Made by a program: the position numbers and the translations under genes. Shown here piece by piece: positions 1 through 9,186 of a DNA stretch of 64,000 bases (position 1 is its first letter; each line of letters begins with the position of its first letter). The DNA lies in the NCBI GenBank assembly GCA_020635715.1, contig JACJZG010000004.1, positions 62,001 to 126,000 of the forward strand. Reading direction: 5' to 3'. The notes under the pieces are model-generated. The model saw only the letters and a list, made by a program, of their open reading frames with translations, was not told where the DNA came from and did not search any database. This DNA is from Flavobacteriales bacterium. Its GTDB lineage: Bacteria; Bacteroidota; Bacteroidia; Flavobacteriales_F; PHOS-HE28.

Positions 1-564
1 GGTGCCGCTCACGCTCGAACCGCAAGCGGGGTTGAGCAGTTGCGGTGAAGGCGGATACACGACCGTGAAGGTGTTTGAGCAACCGGCATCCGGCGCGCTC
101 AGGGGCGTGTTGGTCTGGTAGTCGAATGCCTGCAGGCACAGCCGGTATTCGCCTTCGGGCAATAAGCCGAGGCGGATGTCATCCTCGGTGATCCCCTGGT
201 ATTGCACCTGCCCGCCGCCACTGCTCACGAAAGGCTCCAGATCGCTTCCGTTGAACGAGGAGAAGCCTACCGGAATGAAGAGCGGTGGCGCGTTCCACGC
301 CTGTGCGCCATCGATGCTCACCATGATGCTGCCATCATCATTGGAGAGGGAGCCCGCGAAATAGATGTCATGCGACACCGCGCCCAGGAAGTCGTTGTGC
401 ACCAGCACGGATACCTGCGCCGGGTTCTGGAAGTATTGCACATAGCTCGCCGTGTACGGTGGGTTCACGGAGGTGGAGAGCACGAGCGGATACTGCTGCG
501 CAAGCGCGGGCACGGCGATCATGAGCGCGGCTGCGAGCAGGAGGTGGCGTGCGATGCGGTACAT
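1..564 (-). CDS. TANFOR-domain secreted protein, N-terminal part (runs off window)
   Basis: This frame is open from the ATG at 562-564 to the window edge (188 codons seen). It begins with a signal peptide (MYRIARHLLLAAALMIAVPALA), and the mature part opens QQYPLVLSTSVNPPYTASYV. It continues with motifs such as NDDGSIMVSIDG, DLEPF and LLPEGEYRLCLQAFDYQT. This order (Y-P-V/L start, NPPY, LPEG-Y-C-AFDY, then a cysteine) matches the TANFOR domain found at the start of very long Bacteroidota surface proteins, so the full protein is probably much longer. Its start lies 3 bp after the stop of the outer-membrane gene at 568-2262, so the two are probably cotranscribed and controlled by the dyad at 2321-2336. 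The domain call rests on remembered family pattern, not a search. Confidence 0.78.
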   Translation of the reverse strand, partial: MYRIARHLLLAAALMIAVPALAQQYPLVLSTSVNPPYTASYVQYFQNPAQVSVLVHNDFLGAVSHDIYFAGSLSNDDGSIMVSIDGAQAWNAPPLFIPVGFSSFNGSDLEPFVSSGGGQVQYQGITEDDIRLGLLPEGEYRLCLQAFDYQTNTPLSAPDAGCSNTFTVVYPPSPQLLNPACGSSVSGT

Positions 565-567
565 GGT

Positions 568-2262
568 CTAGGACTTGGGTTGGAACACGAACACGTAGCC
601 GGCGAGGATGCGCACCTCGGTGAACTCGCGCGAGGCCACGAACGTGGTGCTGTTGAACAGGGCGTTGGCGGTGAGCTGCAGGCGATGCATGGGATTCAGG
701 CGGTACTGCCACGAGGTGCCTGCGTTCACGGTATTGCCGGCGCTGCGCCCATCCTGCAGGGCGGCATTCCAGGCGGCGTTCACCGAGGCGCTCAGCTTCT
801 GCCGGGCCATGGTGCGGGCCAGGCCGATGGATGGACCCACGAGCAGGTAGCTGCCGCTGATCGACGTGTTGCGGCTCATGTTCATGCCGCCGCTCACGCT
901 CAGGTTGTCGGCGTGGCGCATGCGGCTCACGAACAGGTTGCCGTGCACCACCTGGTTCTCGGCGGCGGCATAGGTGCCGTACGGGTTGAGGTCCTCCAGC
1001 TGCTGCAGTCCTCCGGTGAGCGTGAGGGTGAAGGTGCGGTGCGTGTTGGTGCGGATGAAGCGCTGGGCGAGCGTGACACTGCGGTTCGTCTGCGCCACGC
1101 GGAAGGTGTCGCTGAGCACCTGCAGTCCTGCCTGCTGCGCGATGCCGTAGTTGCTGAAGTTGAGATCCGCGCCATAGCTGCGCGACGGGTTCCAGGACAC
1201 CGCGGCCGATCCGATGCGACGAATGCTGGTGGCCAGCTTACGACCGCTGAGGTTGTCCTGCTGCTGGCCGTAACTGCCGCTCAGGCGCACCTTGTTCTTC
1301 CACAAACGGATGCTCGGTGCGATGGTGATGGCGCGTAGATCAGCGGCCTGGTAGTAGGCGCCCAGCGTGCGGTAGTCGGGATCCACCTGCTTCACCTCAC
1401 CGCGCAGGCTGAAGATGCGGTAGGCATAGGTGAGCGATGTATTGCCCGCGAACACCAGGCGTGATCCGAGGCGCGGTCGGAAGTAGCTCCGCGCGAATTC
1501 CGGCACGTCGGAGGCGCTGAGCTCCACCGCGCGCACATCCTCGTTCATGGCGCTCGCCCCCAGATCGAACTGCCAGGTGAGCCGTTTGCCCAGCGCCATG
1601 CGCGAACTGATGCCCAATGCCACGTTCTCCTTCGGCGCGTTCTCGAGCCCGCCTCCCACCACCGAGGGGATCGACGTGGTGTCATCCGCCGCGCGGAAGA
1701 CCATCACATCGAAGTAACTGCGGCGATTGCCCACACCCACCTTCACGCCATAGCCGGTGCGCTCGTACGCGGGCCGCGGCGCGATGGTCGCGAGCGTGTC
1801 CTGTGCCACCGGCTTGTTGAAGCGGCCATAGAACGCCGCGAAGCGGAAGCCTTTGGGTTCAAGTTCCACGCCTGCGCCGAAGAATTGCAGGCCGGCCATG
1901 GTATACGGGTTGAAGCGGATGCTGCGGTAGCCCAGGTGCAGTTTCGCCCACTTGTAATAAGGGCTCATGCCGTACCGGTTGAAGGGCTGCGTCCACGAGC
2001 GCTGCTGCGAGCCGATGTTGAAGCTGGCCGGCACCTGCCAGCCATAGATGCTCAGCGTGATGGAGCCGGTGCTGTTCCACCAGAAGGGCTCGTTGCGGGC
2101 CGCGCCATCGCCGCTGTAGAAGTAGGGACCACCCAGCAACGAGAGGCTGCCGTTCACGCGGAAGGGCTTCTCCTTGCCGATGGCGCCGAGATCCTGTGCC
2201 TGCGCACCGAAGGTGAGCGCGGTGAAGGCGAGGAGCAGTGCGATGATGCGGAAGCTGGGCAT
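568..2262 (-). CDS. Predicted outer-membrane protein next to TANFOR gene
   Basis: A 564-residue protein starting at MPSFRIIALLLAFTALTFG, a clear signal peptide. A start 10 codons earlier (2292) is possible but would put ten residues before it. The mature chain alternates short polar and aromatic beta-strand-like stretches (for example FRFAAFYGRF, RSYFDVMVFRA), and the last residues are EVRILAGYVFVFQPKS, which suggests a beta barrel. I do not recognise a named family; similar proteins sit beside TANFOR genes in Bacteroidota, and I infer a role in surface presentation of the TANFOR protein. The gene is followed after 3 bp by the TANFOR gene and is preceded by its own copy of the 16-bp dyad, so it may be controlled by the neighbouring regulator. 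Confidence 0.7.
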   Translation of the reverse strand: MPSFRIIALLLAFTALTFGAQAQDLGAIGKEKPFRVNGSLSLLGGPYFYSGDGAARNEPFWWNSTGSITLSIYGWQVPASFNIGSQQRSWTQPFNRYGMSPYYKWAKLHLGYRSIRFNPYTMAGLQFFGAGVELEPKGFRFAAFYGRFNKPVAQDTLATIAPRPAYERTGYGVKVGVGNRRSYFDVMVFRAADDTTSIPSVVGGGLENAPKENVALGISSRMALGKRLTWQFDLGASAMNEDVRAVELSASDVPEFARSYFRPRLGSRLVFAGNTSLTYAYRIFSLRGEVKQVDPDYRTLGAYYQAADLRAITIAPSIRLWKNKVRLSGSYGQQQDNLSGRKLATSIRRIGSAAVSWNPSRSYGADLNFSNYGIAQQAGLQVLSDTFRVAQTNRSVTLAQRFIRTNTHRTFTLTLTGGLQQLEDLNPYGTYAAAENQVVHGNLFVSRMRHADNLSVSGGMNMSRNTSISGSYLLVGPSIGLARTMARQKLSASVNAAWNAALQDGRSAGNTVNAGTSWQYRLNPMHRLQLTANALFNSTTFVASREFTEVRILAGYVFVFQPKS

Positions 2263-2320
2263 GGCCGGTGCAGGCGTGTGGCACACGACCAAAAGTCCAA
2301 GGCCCGCTGTGCCCGGGCAA

Positions 2321-2336
2321 TACCACGTGAGTAGTA
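2321..2336 (-). promoter_or_regulatory. 16-bp dyad, candidate NarL-type operator (site A)
   Basis: On the minus strand this reads TACTAC-N4-GTGGTA, an imperfect inverted repeat with one mismatch. Ends TAC...GTA spaced over 16 bp match the 7-2-7 geometry of NarL-family sites. It lies in the 54-84 bp between the response regulator stop and the outer-membrane protein start, and has the same sequence pattern as the sites at 5075 and 7047. Confidence 0.7.
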
Positions 2337-2346
2337 CGGGAGGTAA

Positions 2347-2985
2347 CTACCGCCCTGGATACACCTTGCGCACCGCCTCGTGGCGGCTGCTCACCTGCAG
2401 CTTCTCGTAGATGTTGCGTACGTGCTTGCGCACGGTCTCGGTGCTGATCCCGGCCTTCGCCGCGATCTCCTTGTACATGAGCCCGTTGGCCAGCTGGTCC
2501 AGCACGCTCTTCTCACGATCGGTGAGCAAGTGGTCCTGGATGTCGCGCTTGGCCTGTTGTTGGAAACTGGCCACCACCAGCCGGGCGATGGCCGGGCTCA
2601 TGGGCGAACCGCCGGCGTGGATATCGTGCACGGCGGCGATGATCGCCTCCGGTTCGGCGTTCTTCAGCAGGTAGCCGGTGGCGCCCGCGCACAGCGCTTC
2701 ATGGATGTAGGCCGGGCTCTCGAACACGGTGCTCATGAGGTATTGCACGGCAGGATGCCTGGGCTTGGCAGCGCGCACGCATTCGATCCCGTTCATGCCG
2801 GGCAGGCCGATGTCCATGAGCACGACATCGGGAACGATGCGGTCCAGTTCCGCGAGGAAGGTATCGGCGTCGGGGTAGCTGCCCACCACCTGTAGTTGCT
2901 CGGCACGCATGAGCATGCTGCGCAGCAATTGCCGGATCTCACCGTCATCCTCCACGACAGCCACCCGGATGGGCTTGATGGACAT
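2347..2985 (-). CDS. NarL/FixJ-family response regulator
   Basis: A 212-residue two-domain regulator. The receiver has the acidic pair D13/D14, phosphoacceptor D58 in VVLMDIGLPG, switch residues near S85-T86 and K108 in GYLLKNAEPEA. The C-terminal LuxR/NarL helix-turn-helix (about 150-210) reads LLTDREKSVLDQLANG and then GISTETVRKHVRNIYEKLQV. All catalytic receiver residues are present, so it should be phosphorylated. It lies 23 bp after the kinase gene at 3009-5039 and is probably cotranscribed with it. It is the only regulator in an array with three kinases, so it is the natural output for all three. The 16-bp dyads upstream of the array genes have NarL 7-2-7 geometry and are the obvious candidate binding sites. 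Confidence 0.93.
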   Translation of the reverse strand: MSIKPIRVAVVEDDGEIRQLLRSMLMRAEQLQVVGSYPDADTFLAELDRIVPDVVLMDIGLPGMNGIECVRAAKPRHPAVQYLMSTVFESPAYIHEALCAGATGYLLKNAEPEAIIAAVHDIHAGGSPMSPAIARLVVASFQQQAKRDIQDHLLTDREKSVLDQLANGLMYKEIAAKAGISTETVRKHVRNIYEKLQVSSRHEAVRKVYPGR

Positions 2986-3008
2986 GCCACCAAGGTAGCC
3001 GTTGCTCC

Positions 3009-5039
3009 CTAAACGAGGGGTCCTTCAAGCTTGATGGAGCAACCCTGACCGGGAGTGGAGGTCACCTCGAGCGCTGCTCCCAATGCACGGGCGCGATCCT
3101 GCATGTTCCGAAGGCCGTTGCCCGATCGTGTTCCGGTCAGCGGGTCGAATCCATTGCCGTCATCCTGGACGAGAAGGGAGAAACGTCCATCGCCGGCATC
3201 CAGATGCACATCGATCCGTCGGGCGCCGGCGTGTTTCAACGCGTTGTTGATCGCCTCCTTCATCACCTTCACGATGTGATGCTTGGTGCTGGGGGAGACC
3301 GGGTGCTCCGGTCCCCGGTGCTCGAAGGTCAAGGAATGCCGTTTCCCGTCGTCGTCGTCCAACAAACGATGGGCGACATGGCCGGCTTGATGGATGAGCT
3401 CGGCGCTGGTATCGTGCTCCGGGTCAACGCTCCAGATGATGTCGCTGAGCGAGGCGCTCACTTCACGGCTGTGCACGGTGATGCGCTCAAGTGTTTCGTG
3501 CAGTCCATCAGCGTGTTGGTCGGCTCTGCGCTTCGCCTCGTTGCTCAACATGGCGATCTTCGTGAGGCCACTGCCGATATCGTCATGGATGTCCCGTGCG
3601 ATGCGGGTTCGCACCTGTTCGTTCTCACGCTGCCGTTCGCTCTCGAGCAGCCTTTCCTGTGCACTGATGATGCGCCGATGGACCTGCTCGCGATAGCGCG
3701 CTCTGTTCCACAATGCCAGCAAGGCGAGCAAGGCCGCACCGCCGGCACCGATGATCACATAACGCCGCAACCGTTCGCGGCCCAACTCGGCCTGGTGTTC
3801 GAGCCGGGCGTGCAGCAGGCTTTGCACATGGCCAAGGCTGTCAAGGGAGCGCTGTTCCCTGTAACGCAACAGGACCACTTCCGCGCGGCCGTCCATCTTG
3901 TAGACGCTGTCTGTCAATTCGGCCCACAGCTGGGTGTAGCGCAGGGCGTCGGCGTTGCGTCCCTGTGCCACATAGAGGTCCTTCAGACGGCTCGCAGCCC
4001 CCAGCATCGAACCTTCGTCGCCCAGTTCACGGGCCACGCCCAGCGTACCGTTCTGTCTGGCCAGTTCCAGGCCGGCGAGCCAGTTGCGTTCGGCCGTTTT
4101 CGCGTCCTGCTCCAGCAATGCGCCGTCTCCGAGCAGCATCATGCACGTGCATGCGGCCACACGATCGCCCATGCGTTCCGCGAGATCGATGCACTCCTGT
4201 GCCAGCTTCTTTCCTTCGTTGGTGCGCTGCTGGGCATAGAGCAACCGGATGAGCGGGGTGAGCGCGGGGAGGCGGTCCCAAGGATTGTCCGAACGTGCCG
4301 CGACCTCCAGGGCCTGCCTCAACGATCCTTCCTCCGCTTCGTGAGAACCCATCATTTCAAGTAGCCGTGCGCGCTCCACCAGCACCAGCGCGCTATCCCC
4401 GGGAGCACTGGCGCCGCAGGAGTCCAGGTAGGCGGAAGCGGCGATGCGATCCCCGCGATCCCCGGCGATCCGTGCCAGATGCACGAGTGCCTGGTTCACG
4501 AGGCGCGTTCGACCCAACCTTCGGCCGATGCGCAGCTCTTGCTGGAAATGACGTTGCGCCTCCTCCGGATCACCGGCTACCTGCAGGACCAGGCCCATCG
4601 CGTCGTGGCATTCGCCGATCGCGTTCAGGTGATCATCCTGCGCGAAGTAGGTGATCGCCTGTTCCAACGAGGAGAGGGCCAGCGGGATGTTGCGCTCGAA
4701 CTTGGCGCGATACCCGATGAAGAAGAGGTACGCGCCGCGTGCATGCCGGGCTCTTGCGCGCACGGCCGCGGAGGGATCGCGCAGCAGATGGTCGCTGAGG
4801 GAGTCGAGCCGCAGCAGGTAGGGGATCGCATTGGTGGAAGTGGTCCAGGACTCGGCAGCCATGATGAGCATGGCGAGCTGGTTCGTATCGCGGATGGCGG
4901 GATCGAGCAGGGGCAGGATCGAATCGAGGCGCTGCGGGTTCTCCTGGGTCCGCGCGCTATCAGGGACGAGCACAGCGGCGCCGAGCACGACCGATAGACG
5001 GACCAGAAAGAGAAGACCGATGCCGGCCTTGTTGCCCAT
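3009..5039 (-). CDS. TPR sensor histidine kinase (HisKA_3 type), copy 1
   Basis: A 676-residue kinase. It has an N-terminal hydrophobic export segment (about 6-25), an extracytoplasmic TPR-like helical sensor (about 90-380), one membrane helix (about 427-444), a coiled linker and a NarX/DesK-type kinase core. The phosphoacceptor is H485 in IARDIHDDIGSGL; the ATPase has the N box EAINNALKHAG (about 595-605), the D-x-G-x-G loop near 626-630 and the G2 loop GNGLRNM. It phosphorylates an aspartate in a partner regulator, most likely the one 23 bp downstream. A 16-bp dyad begins 36 bp before its start. Its core differs clearly from the two upstream kinases, whose cores are nearly identical to each other. 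The stimulus cannot be read from the sequence. Confidence 0.93.
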   Translation of the reverse strand: MGNKAGIGLLFLVRLSVVLGAAVLVPDSARTQENPQRLDSILPLLDPAIRDTNQLAMLIMAAESWTTSTNAIPYLLRLDSLSDHLLRDPSAAVRARARHARGAYLFFIGYRAKFERNIPLALSSLEQAITYFAQDDHLNAIGECHDAMGLVLQVAGDPEEAQRHFQQELRIGRRLGRTRLVNQALVHLARIAGDRGDRIAASAYLDSCGASAPGDSALVLVERARLLEMMGSHEAEEGSLRQALEVAARSDNPWDRLPALTPLIRLLYAQQRTNEGKKLAQECIDLAERMGDRVAACTCMMLLGDGALLEQDAKTAERNWLAGLELARQNGTLGVARELGDEGSMLGAASRLKDLYVAQGRNADALRYTQLWAELTDSVYKMDGRAEVVLLRYREQRSLDSLGHVQSLLHARLEHQAELGRERLRRYVIIGAGGAALLALLALWNRARYREQVHRRIISAQERLLESERQRENEQVRTRIARDIHDDIGSGLTKIAMLSNEAKRRADQHADGLHETLERITVHSREVSASLSDIIWSVDPEHDTSAELIHQAGHVAHRLLDDDDGKRHSLTFEHRGPEHPVSPSTKHHIVKVMKEAINNALKHAGARRIDVHLDAGDGRFSLLVQDDGNGFDPLTGTRSGNGLRNMQDRARALGAALEVTSTPGQGCSIKLEGPLV

Positions 5040-5074
5040 GGGGCGAAATTCCCTTCGCGATAACGGCGATGGAA

Positions 5075-5090
5075 TACCACTTGCGTAGTA
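5075..5090 (-). promoter_or_regulatory. 16-bp dyad, candidate NarL-type operator (site B)
   Basis: Minus strand TACTAC-GCAA-GTGGTA followed by TTCC. It sits 35 bp before the start codon of kinase copy 1, between that gene and the stop of kinase copy 2 at 5096. Confidence 0.72.
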
Positions 5091-5095
5091 CGTCC

Positions 5096-7012
5096 TCAGG
5101 CCAACCGGCCGGTGAGGATGAGCCTTGTCCCCGGCGATCCGTTCGAAGCAAGGGTCATGTCCGCGTGCGCGCGCTCGGCCCGTAGGCGCATGTTCCGCAG
5201 TCCATTGCCGCCAGGGGCCAACGCTGGATCGAAGCCCTTTCCATCATCGGCCACTTCCAGCTTGTAGCGCCCGTCCTCCACGCGGAACGATACTTCGATG
5301 CGCTGCGCCTGTGCATGCTTCAGCGCGTTGTTGATCGCTTCCTTCAGGATCATGAGCAGGTCGCGCTTGGTGGCCGGGCCCACGGCGATGTCGGCCCCGC
5401 GGTGCTCCACATCGATCGTGTGCTGCACCGGGCTGTTGTCCAGCAGGCGATGGGCGATGGTGCGGGCCTGCTCCACGAGCGCCGTGCTGCTGTCGGTGCT
5501 GGCATCGGTGGCATGCACCACATCGTGCAAGGCACCGTGCGCACTGCGCGAGAGTTCGGCGATACGTGTCAGGGTCTCTGAAAGGGTGCCCTGTTCCGAT
5601 GGGACCTGCCGCCGGGCCTCGGCGCTCAACAGGCTGATCTTGGTGAGCTCGCCGCCCATCTCATCGTGCAGGTCGCGTGCGATACGCGTGCGCACGGCTT
5701 CGTTCTCGCGCTGCTTCTCGGCGGCCACCAATTGCGCTTGGGCATTGACGATCTCATCGTTCTTCTGGCGTATGCGTGCTGCGTTCCGGCGCGCCGTGAA
5801 CAGCAGGACCAATAGCAGCAGGGCGATGATCGAAGTGCCGACGGCCACGATGACCGAGTTGCGCTTGCGCTGCTGCTCCATGGCCAAGGCGGCATCGGCG
5901 ATGCGTTGCTGTTCCTCGTGTTCGAATGCGAGCCGTTGCTCGGTCACGGCCTGCACCTTTGCCAGATCCAGGTCGTTCACCATGGCATCGTAACCGGATC
6001 GCATGGCGGTCATTGCGGCGGGCATATCATGGGATCCCGCCAGTGCCAGGGCCTTCACGTGAAGGATCTCGGCCAGGTCCGATGGATTGCCATCAGCAAG
6101 CTCCTCGGCCAGGGCCAGCTCCACCAAAGCGTCGGAGAATTCCTTCCGGATCGTGTGGTCCCTTCCAAGCATGCCGTGGTACCGGACCTGGGCAGGCGGA
6201 CTCATGGTATGCGCGTAGGGGGCAGCGAGAGCCAGGTAGTGATGCACAGAGTCGTGCCTGCCGATGTTGTTGTACAAGCCGGCGATGTTCAGCAGTGAAG
6301 CTGCGATCTGGGAGCGGCTGTCGATCCGCAGGAAGAGCCGATGAGCGTTCTTGAAATGGTACAAGGCGCTATCGGTAACACCGCTGTTCGTATAGATGCC
6401 GCCAATGCTCATGATCGCGACGCCCAGATCGCTGAGCTGGCCGGTACTTTCCAGCAAGGGCATCGCCTGGCGGGTGTAGGCCAGTGCCTGGGTGGTATCG
6501 TTCATTTCCCGGAAGCAGGCTCCCATGTACATGAGGCTTCTTCCGAGTTCGAGGCTGTCGTTCGCGACCTGTGCGTGCCGGTTCGCCAGCTGCATGTAGC
6601 GGAGGCTCTCGTCGTACAGGCTGTCGAAGTACTTGAGGCGGCCCATGTGCCGGTTCGCCACGGCCAACATGCCGTGGATGCGTTGTTGCTCCGGGAATGA
6701 GCGCTCCAAACGGCTCAAGAGCGCCTCAGCCCGGGCGGCTTGAGCGAAGGCGCTGTCCATCATTCCCGCTTTGCTCAGCTTGGCGGCGAGTCGCAGGTGT
6801 TGCGAGGCGAGCGAGGTGTCCGCCAGGGTGTTGGTGGCCTTGGCGCTGTTCAGGAGCGCGTACAGGCTGTCGATGGCCGCTGTCTGGGCGATCACCTTCA
6901 CCTGCATGGCCAGCGCCAGCGCCATGAAGAACACGTAGTGCAAGAGAGCGTTCGGGACCTCCGGCGTGCGAACGGCGTGCGAGCGGGTGTTCATCGGGGC
7001 GTGCATGTTCAT
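5096..7012 (-). CDS. TPR sensor histidine kinase (HisKA_3 type), copy 2
   Basis: A 638-residue kinase. I place the start at 7012, although the frame stays open to 7288, because that puts the 16-bp dyad (7047-7062) about 35 bp upstream, as for copy 1. Later methionines at 7006 and 6994 are possible. It has an N-terminal hydrophobic segment (LLHYVFFMALALAMQVKVIA), TPR repeats up to about 350, a membrane helix at about 385-406, and a NarX/DesK core with H449 in IARDLHDEMGGEL, N box EAINNALKHAQ and DDGKGFD. The core-coding stretch 5186-5719 is about 98 percent identical to 7158-7691 in copy 3, while the sensor halves are unrelated in sequence. Both kinases therefore probably address the same regulator. 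Confidence 0.92.
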   Translation of the reverse strand: MNMHAPMNTRSHAVRTPEVPNALLHYVFFMALALAMQVKVIAQTAAIDSLYALLNSAKATNTLADTSLASQHLRLAAKLSKAGMMDSAFAQAARAEALLSRLERSFPEQQRIHGMLAVANRHMGRLKYFDSLYDESLRYMQLANRHAQVANDSLELGRSLMYMGACFREMNDTTQALAYTRQAMPLLESTGQLSDLGVAIMSIGGIYTNSGVTDSALYHFKNAHRLFLRIDSRSQIAASLLNIAGLYNNIGRHDSVHHYLALAAPYAHTMSPPAQVRYHGMLGRDHTIRKEFSDALVELALAEELADGNPSDLAEILHVKALALAGSHDMPAAMTAMRSGYDAMVNDLDLAKVQAVTEQRLAFEHEEQQRIADAALAMEQQRKRNSVIVAVGTSIIALLLLVLLFTARRNAARIRQKNDEIVNAQAQLVAAEKQRENEAVRTRIARDLHDEMGGELTKISLLSAEARRQVPSEQGTLSETLTRIAELSRSAHGALHDVVHATDASTDSSTALVEQARTIAHRLLDNSPVQHTIDVEHRGADIAVGPATKRDLLMILKEAINNALKHAQAQRIEVSFRVEDGRYKLEVADDGKGFDPALAPGGNGLRNMRLRAERAHADMTLASNGSPGTRLILTGRLA

Positions 7013-7037
7013 GGGTGAAGGTGCGGGCTCGATGGGC

Positions 7038-9146
7038 TCATTGGAATACCACGTTCGTAGTAGGCATCGCGCTGAGCGTACCGGTAACATGGGCCGCGGA
7101 TCCCAGGCCTGGCCCCCTGCTGAACCGGATATCCGCACCGAGCACGATCGCACGGTCGCGCATGTTCCGCAGTCCATTGCCGCCATGGGCCAACGTTGGA
7201 TCGAAGCCCTTTCCATCATCGGCCACTTCCAGCTGATAATGCCCGTCCTCCACGCGGAACGATACTTCGATGCGCTGCGCCTGTGCATGCTTCAGCGCGT
7301 TGTTGATCGCTTCCTTCAGGATCATGAGCAGGTCGCGCTTGGTGGCCGGGCCCACGGCGACGTCGGCCCCGCTATGCTCCACATCGATCGTGTGCTGCAC
7401 CGGGCTGTTGTCCAGCAGGCGATGGGCGATGGTGCGGGCCTGCTCCACGAGCGCCGTGCTGCTGTCGGTGCTGGCATCGGTGGCATGCACCACATCGTGC
7501 AAGGCACCGTGCGCACTGCGCGAGAGTTCGGCGATACGTGTCAGGGTCTCTGAAAGGGTGCCCTGTCCCGATGGGACCTGCCGCCCGGCCTCGGCGCTCA
7601 ACAGGCTGATCTTGGTGAGCTCGCCGCCCATCTCATCGTGCAGGTCGCGTGCGATACGCGTGCGCACGGCTTCGTTCTCGCGCTGCTTCTCCGCTTCCAC
7701 CACACGCCCTTGCGCCTCGCGGATGAGCTGATTGGTGCGTTGTGCATGGCGCAGCCGCCACCAGATACCCGCCGACACAAGCCCCGCGATGAGCACCGCG
7801 GCCATGAGCCAGGTACGTCGTTCCTGTTCCATGGCGAGCCCTGCGGCATGGGCCAGGTTCAGCTCATTGGTCTCTGCTTGGTGTTTCAGGCTGTCGCTCA
7901 GGATGCGTCGCTCCTGGTCATAAGCGAACTGGTTGCGTAGTGCTTCGCGCTGGTTCTCCTCGCGCATCAGGCTGTCGTTGAGCATCACATAGCGCTCATG
8001 CTGCGTGAGCGCTTCGCGGCTGTTGCCCATGGCTCGATACGCTTCATAGAGCAGCTGTGCGGCATCCCGTTCCAGGGAGATGTCCTCGGCATCGCGGGCT
8101 ACTTGGTCGGCCTGCCGCGCCGGCTCCAAGGCAGCGCTGGTCCTGCCCATGGAGAGCAGGCAGCTGCCTTCGCCGACCAGCGCGGTGGCGTGGCCGAAGG
8201 CGAGCTCATGCTCCGCGGCGATGGTCCTCGCCTGGCGATAGAGCGGAAGCGCGGTGGCCACATCGTGCTTTTCGCGCAGCAGGTCGGCCATCTTGTTCAA
8301 GGCCATGACGATGCCGCGCTGGTCGCCCAGTTGCTCGTTCATCGCGAGCGCCTTCCTATACAGCTCCATGGCACGGTCATGATCCCCGAGCTCGGCATGG
8401 CAGGTACCGAGCTCCGCCAGTACTTGGGCTTGTTGATCCTTGTCGCCCAAGCGTTCGGCAAGCTGCAGGGCATCGGTGAATCGGGGGATGGCCGCGGCAT
8501 AGTCGCCCTGCAGGAAGTGCACGGATCCCAGGTTGCTCAGGCCCGTGGCGATGGCCCTGTCGTTCCCGATGGCGTGGACGAGCACCAAGCTCTCTTTGTA
8601 GAACTGGGCGGCCCGGGCATGATCCCCACGCACCATGTGCACCCTTCCGATGGCATTGATGTCGTTGGCCATGGCAAGGGTGTCGTGCCGCTCGGTGTGC
8701 ACGCGGAGCGCCTTCTCGTAAAGCGCGAGCGCTTCCTTATGCTCTCCCAGAAAGGAGTGCATGCTGCCCATGTTGCCGATCACGTCGGCCATGCTTCCGA
8801 CATCGCCGCGCGCTTCATGCATGGGCAGCGAGATGGCGTAGATCGAAAGGGCCTTCCGCATATCGCCCTTCACGTACCAGGCCGCGGCCTGCAGGTCGTA
8901 GGCGAGCGCATCGAACTTGGCCGAACGCTTTTCCCGGGCGGTGGCTTGCAGCTCTTCTGCCAGCAACAGCGCGCTATCGGGGTCGGAGAACAGGTAGCCG
9001 TCCCAGACCAGGTCGTAGCAGGCCAGGAACCGCGTGGTATCGGGCAGGCTGGTGTTGGTCCAGACATGGCGCAAGCTGTCCAGGTCCTGTGCCGTACAGG
9101 ATGCGGACGCCAGCACGGAAAGGAATAGGAGGATGGTGCGGCTCAT
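7038..9146 (-). CDS. TPR sensor histidine kinase (HisKA_3 type), copy 3
   Basis: A 702-residue kinase starting at MSRTILLFLSVLASASCTAQ, an export signal that ends with a lipobox-like Cys. The frame extends 36 codons further upstream, but those codons lack signal character. At least six TPR units follow (repeated A-x-x-x-Y-x-x-A-L patterns, about 60-380), then a long helix, a membrane segment at about 445-464 and a kinase core with H503 in IARDLHDEMGGEL. The core is nearly identical to that of copy 2; the last 40 residues differ. The final codons (MPTTNVVFQ, stop at 7038) contain the 16-bp dyad that serves the next gene, so one sequence is both coding and regulatory. A weaker dyad lies at 9187-9202 before this gene. 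Confidence 0.92.
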   Translation of the reverse strand: MSRTILLFLSVLASASCTAQDLDSLRHVWTNTSLPDTTRFLACYDLVWDGYLFSDPDSALLLAEELQATAREKRSAKFDALAYDLQAAAWYVKGDMRKALSIYAISLPMHEARGDVGSMADVIGNMGSMHSFLGEHKEALALYEKALRVHTERHDTLAMANDINAIGRVHMVRGDHARAAQFYKESLVLVHAIGNDRAIATGLSNLGSVHFLQGDYAAAIPRFTDALQLAERLGDKDQQAQVLAELGTCHAELGDHDRAMELYRKALAMNEQLGDQRGIVMALNKMADLLREKHDVATALPLYRQARTIAAEHELAFGHATALVGEGSCLLSMGRTSAALEPARQADQVARDAEDISLERDAAQLLYEAYRAMGNSREALTQHERYVMLNDSLMREENQREALRNQFAYDQERRILSDSLKHQAETNELNLAHAAGLAMEQERRTWLMAAVLIAGLVSAGIWWRLRHAQRTNQLIREAQGRVVEAEKQRENEAVRTRIARDLHDEMGGELTKISLLSAEAGRQVPSGQGTLSETLTRIAELSRSAHGALHDVVHATDASTDSSTALVEQARTIAHRLLDNSPVQHTIDVEHSGADVAVGPATKRDLLMILKEAINNALKHAQAQRIEVSFRVEDGHYQLEVADDGKGFDPTLAHGGNGLRNMRDRAIVLGADIRFSRGPGLGSAAHVTGTLSAMPTTNVVFQ
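7047..7062 (-). promoter_or_regulatory. 16-bp dyad, candidate NarL-type operator (site C)
   Basis: Minus strand TACTAC-GAAC-GTGGTA followed by TTCC. It lies 34 bp before the chosen start (7012) of kinase copy 2 and entirely within the last codons of kinase copy 3. The matching distance supports the start chosen for copy 2. Confidence 0.72.
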
Positions 9147-9186
9147 CGAGCATGGTGGAATGGTGCCAAAGGAAAGGTAGATCCAA

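Noticed and set aside
202..1338. 378-codon plus-strand frame
   Set aside because: It is antisense to the TANFOR and outer-membrane genes and has His/Gly/Val-rich shadow composition.
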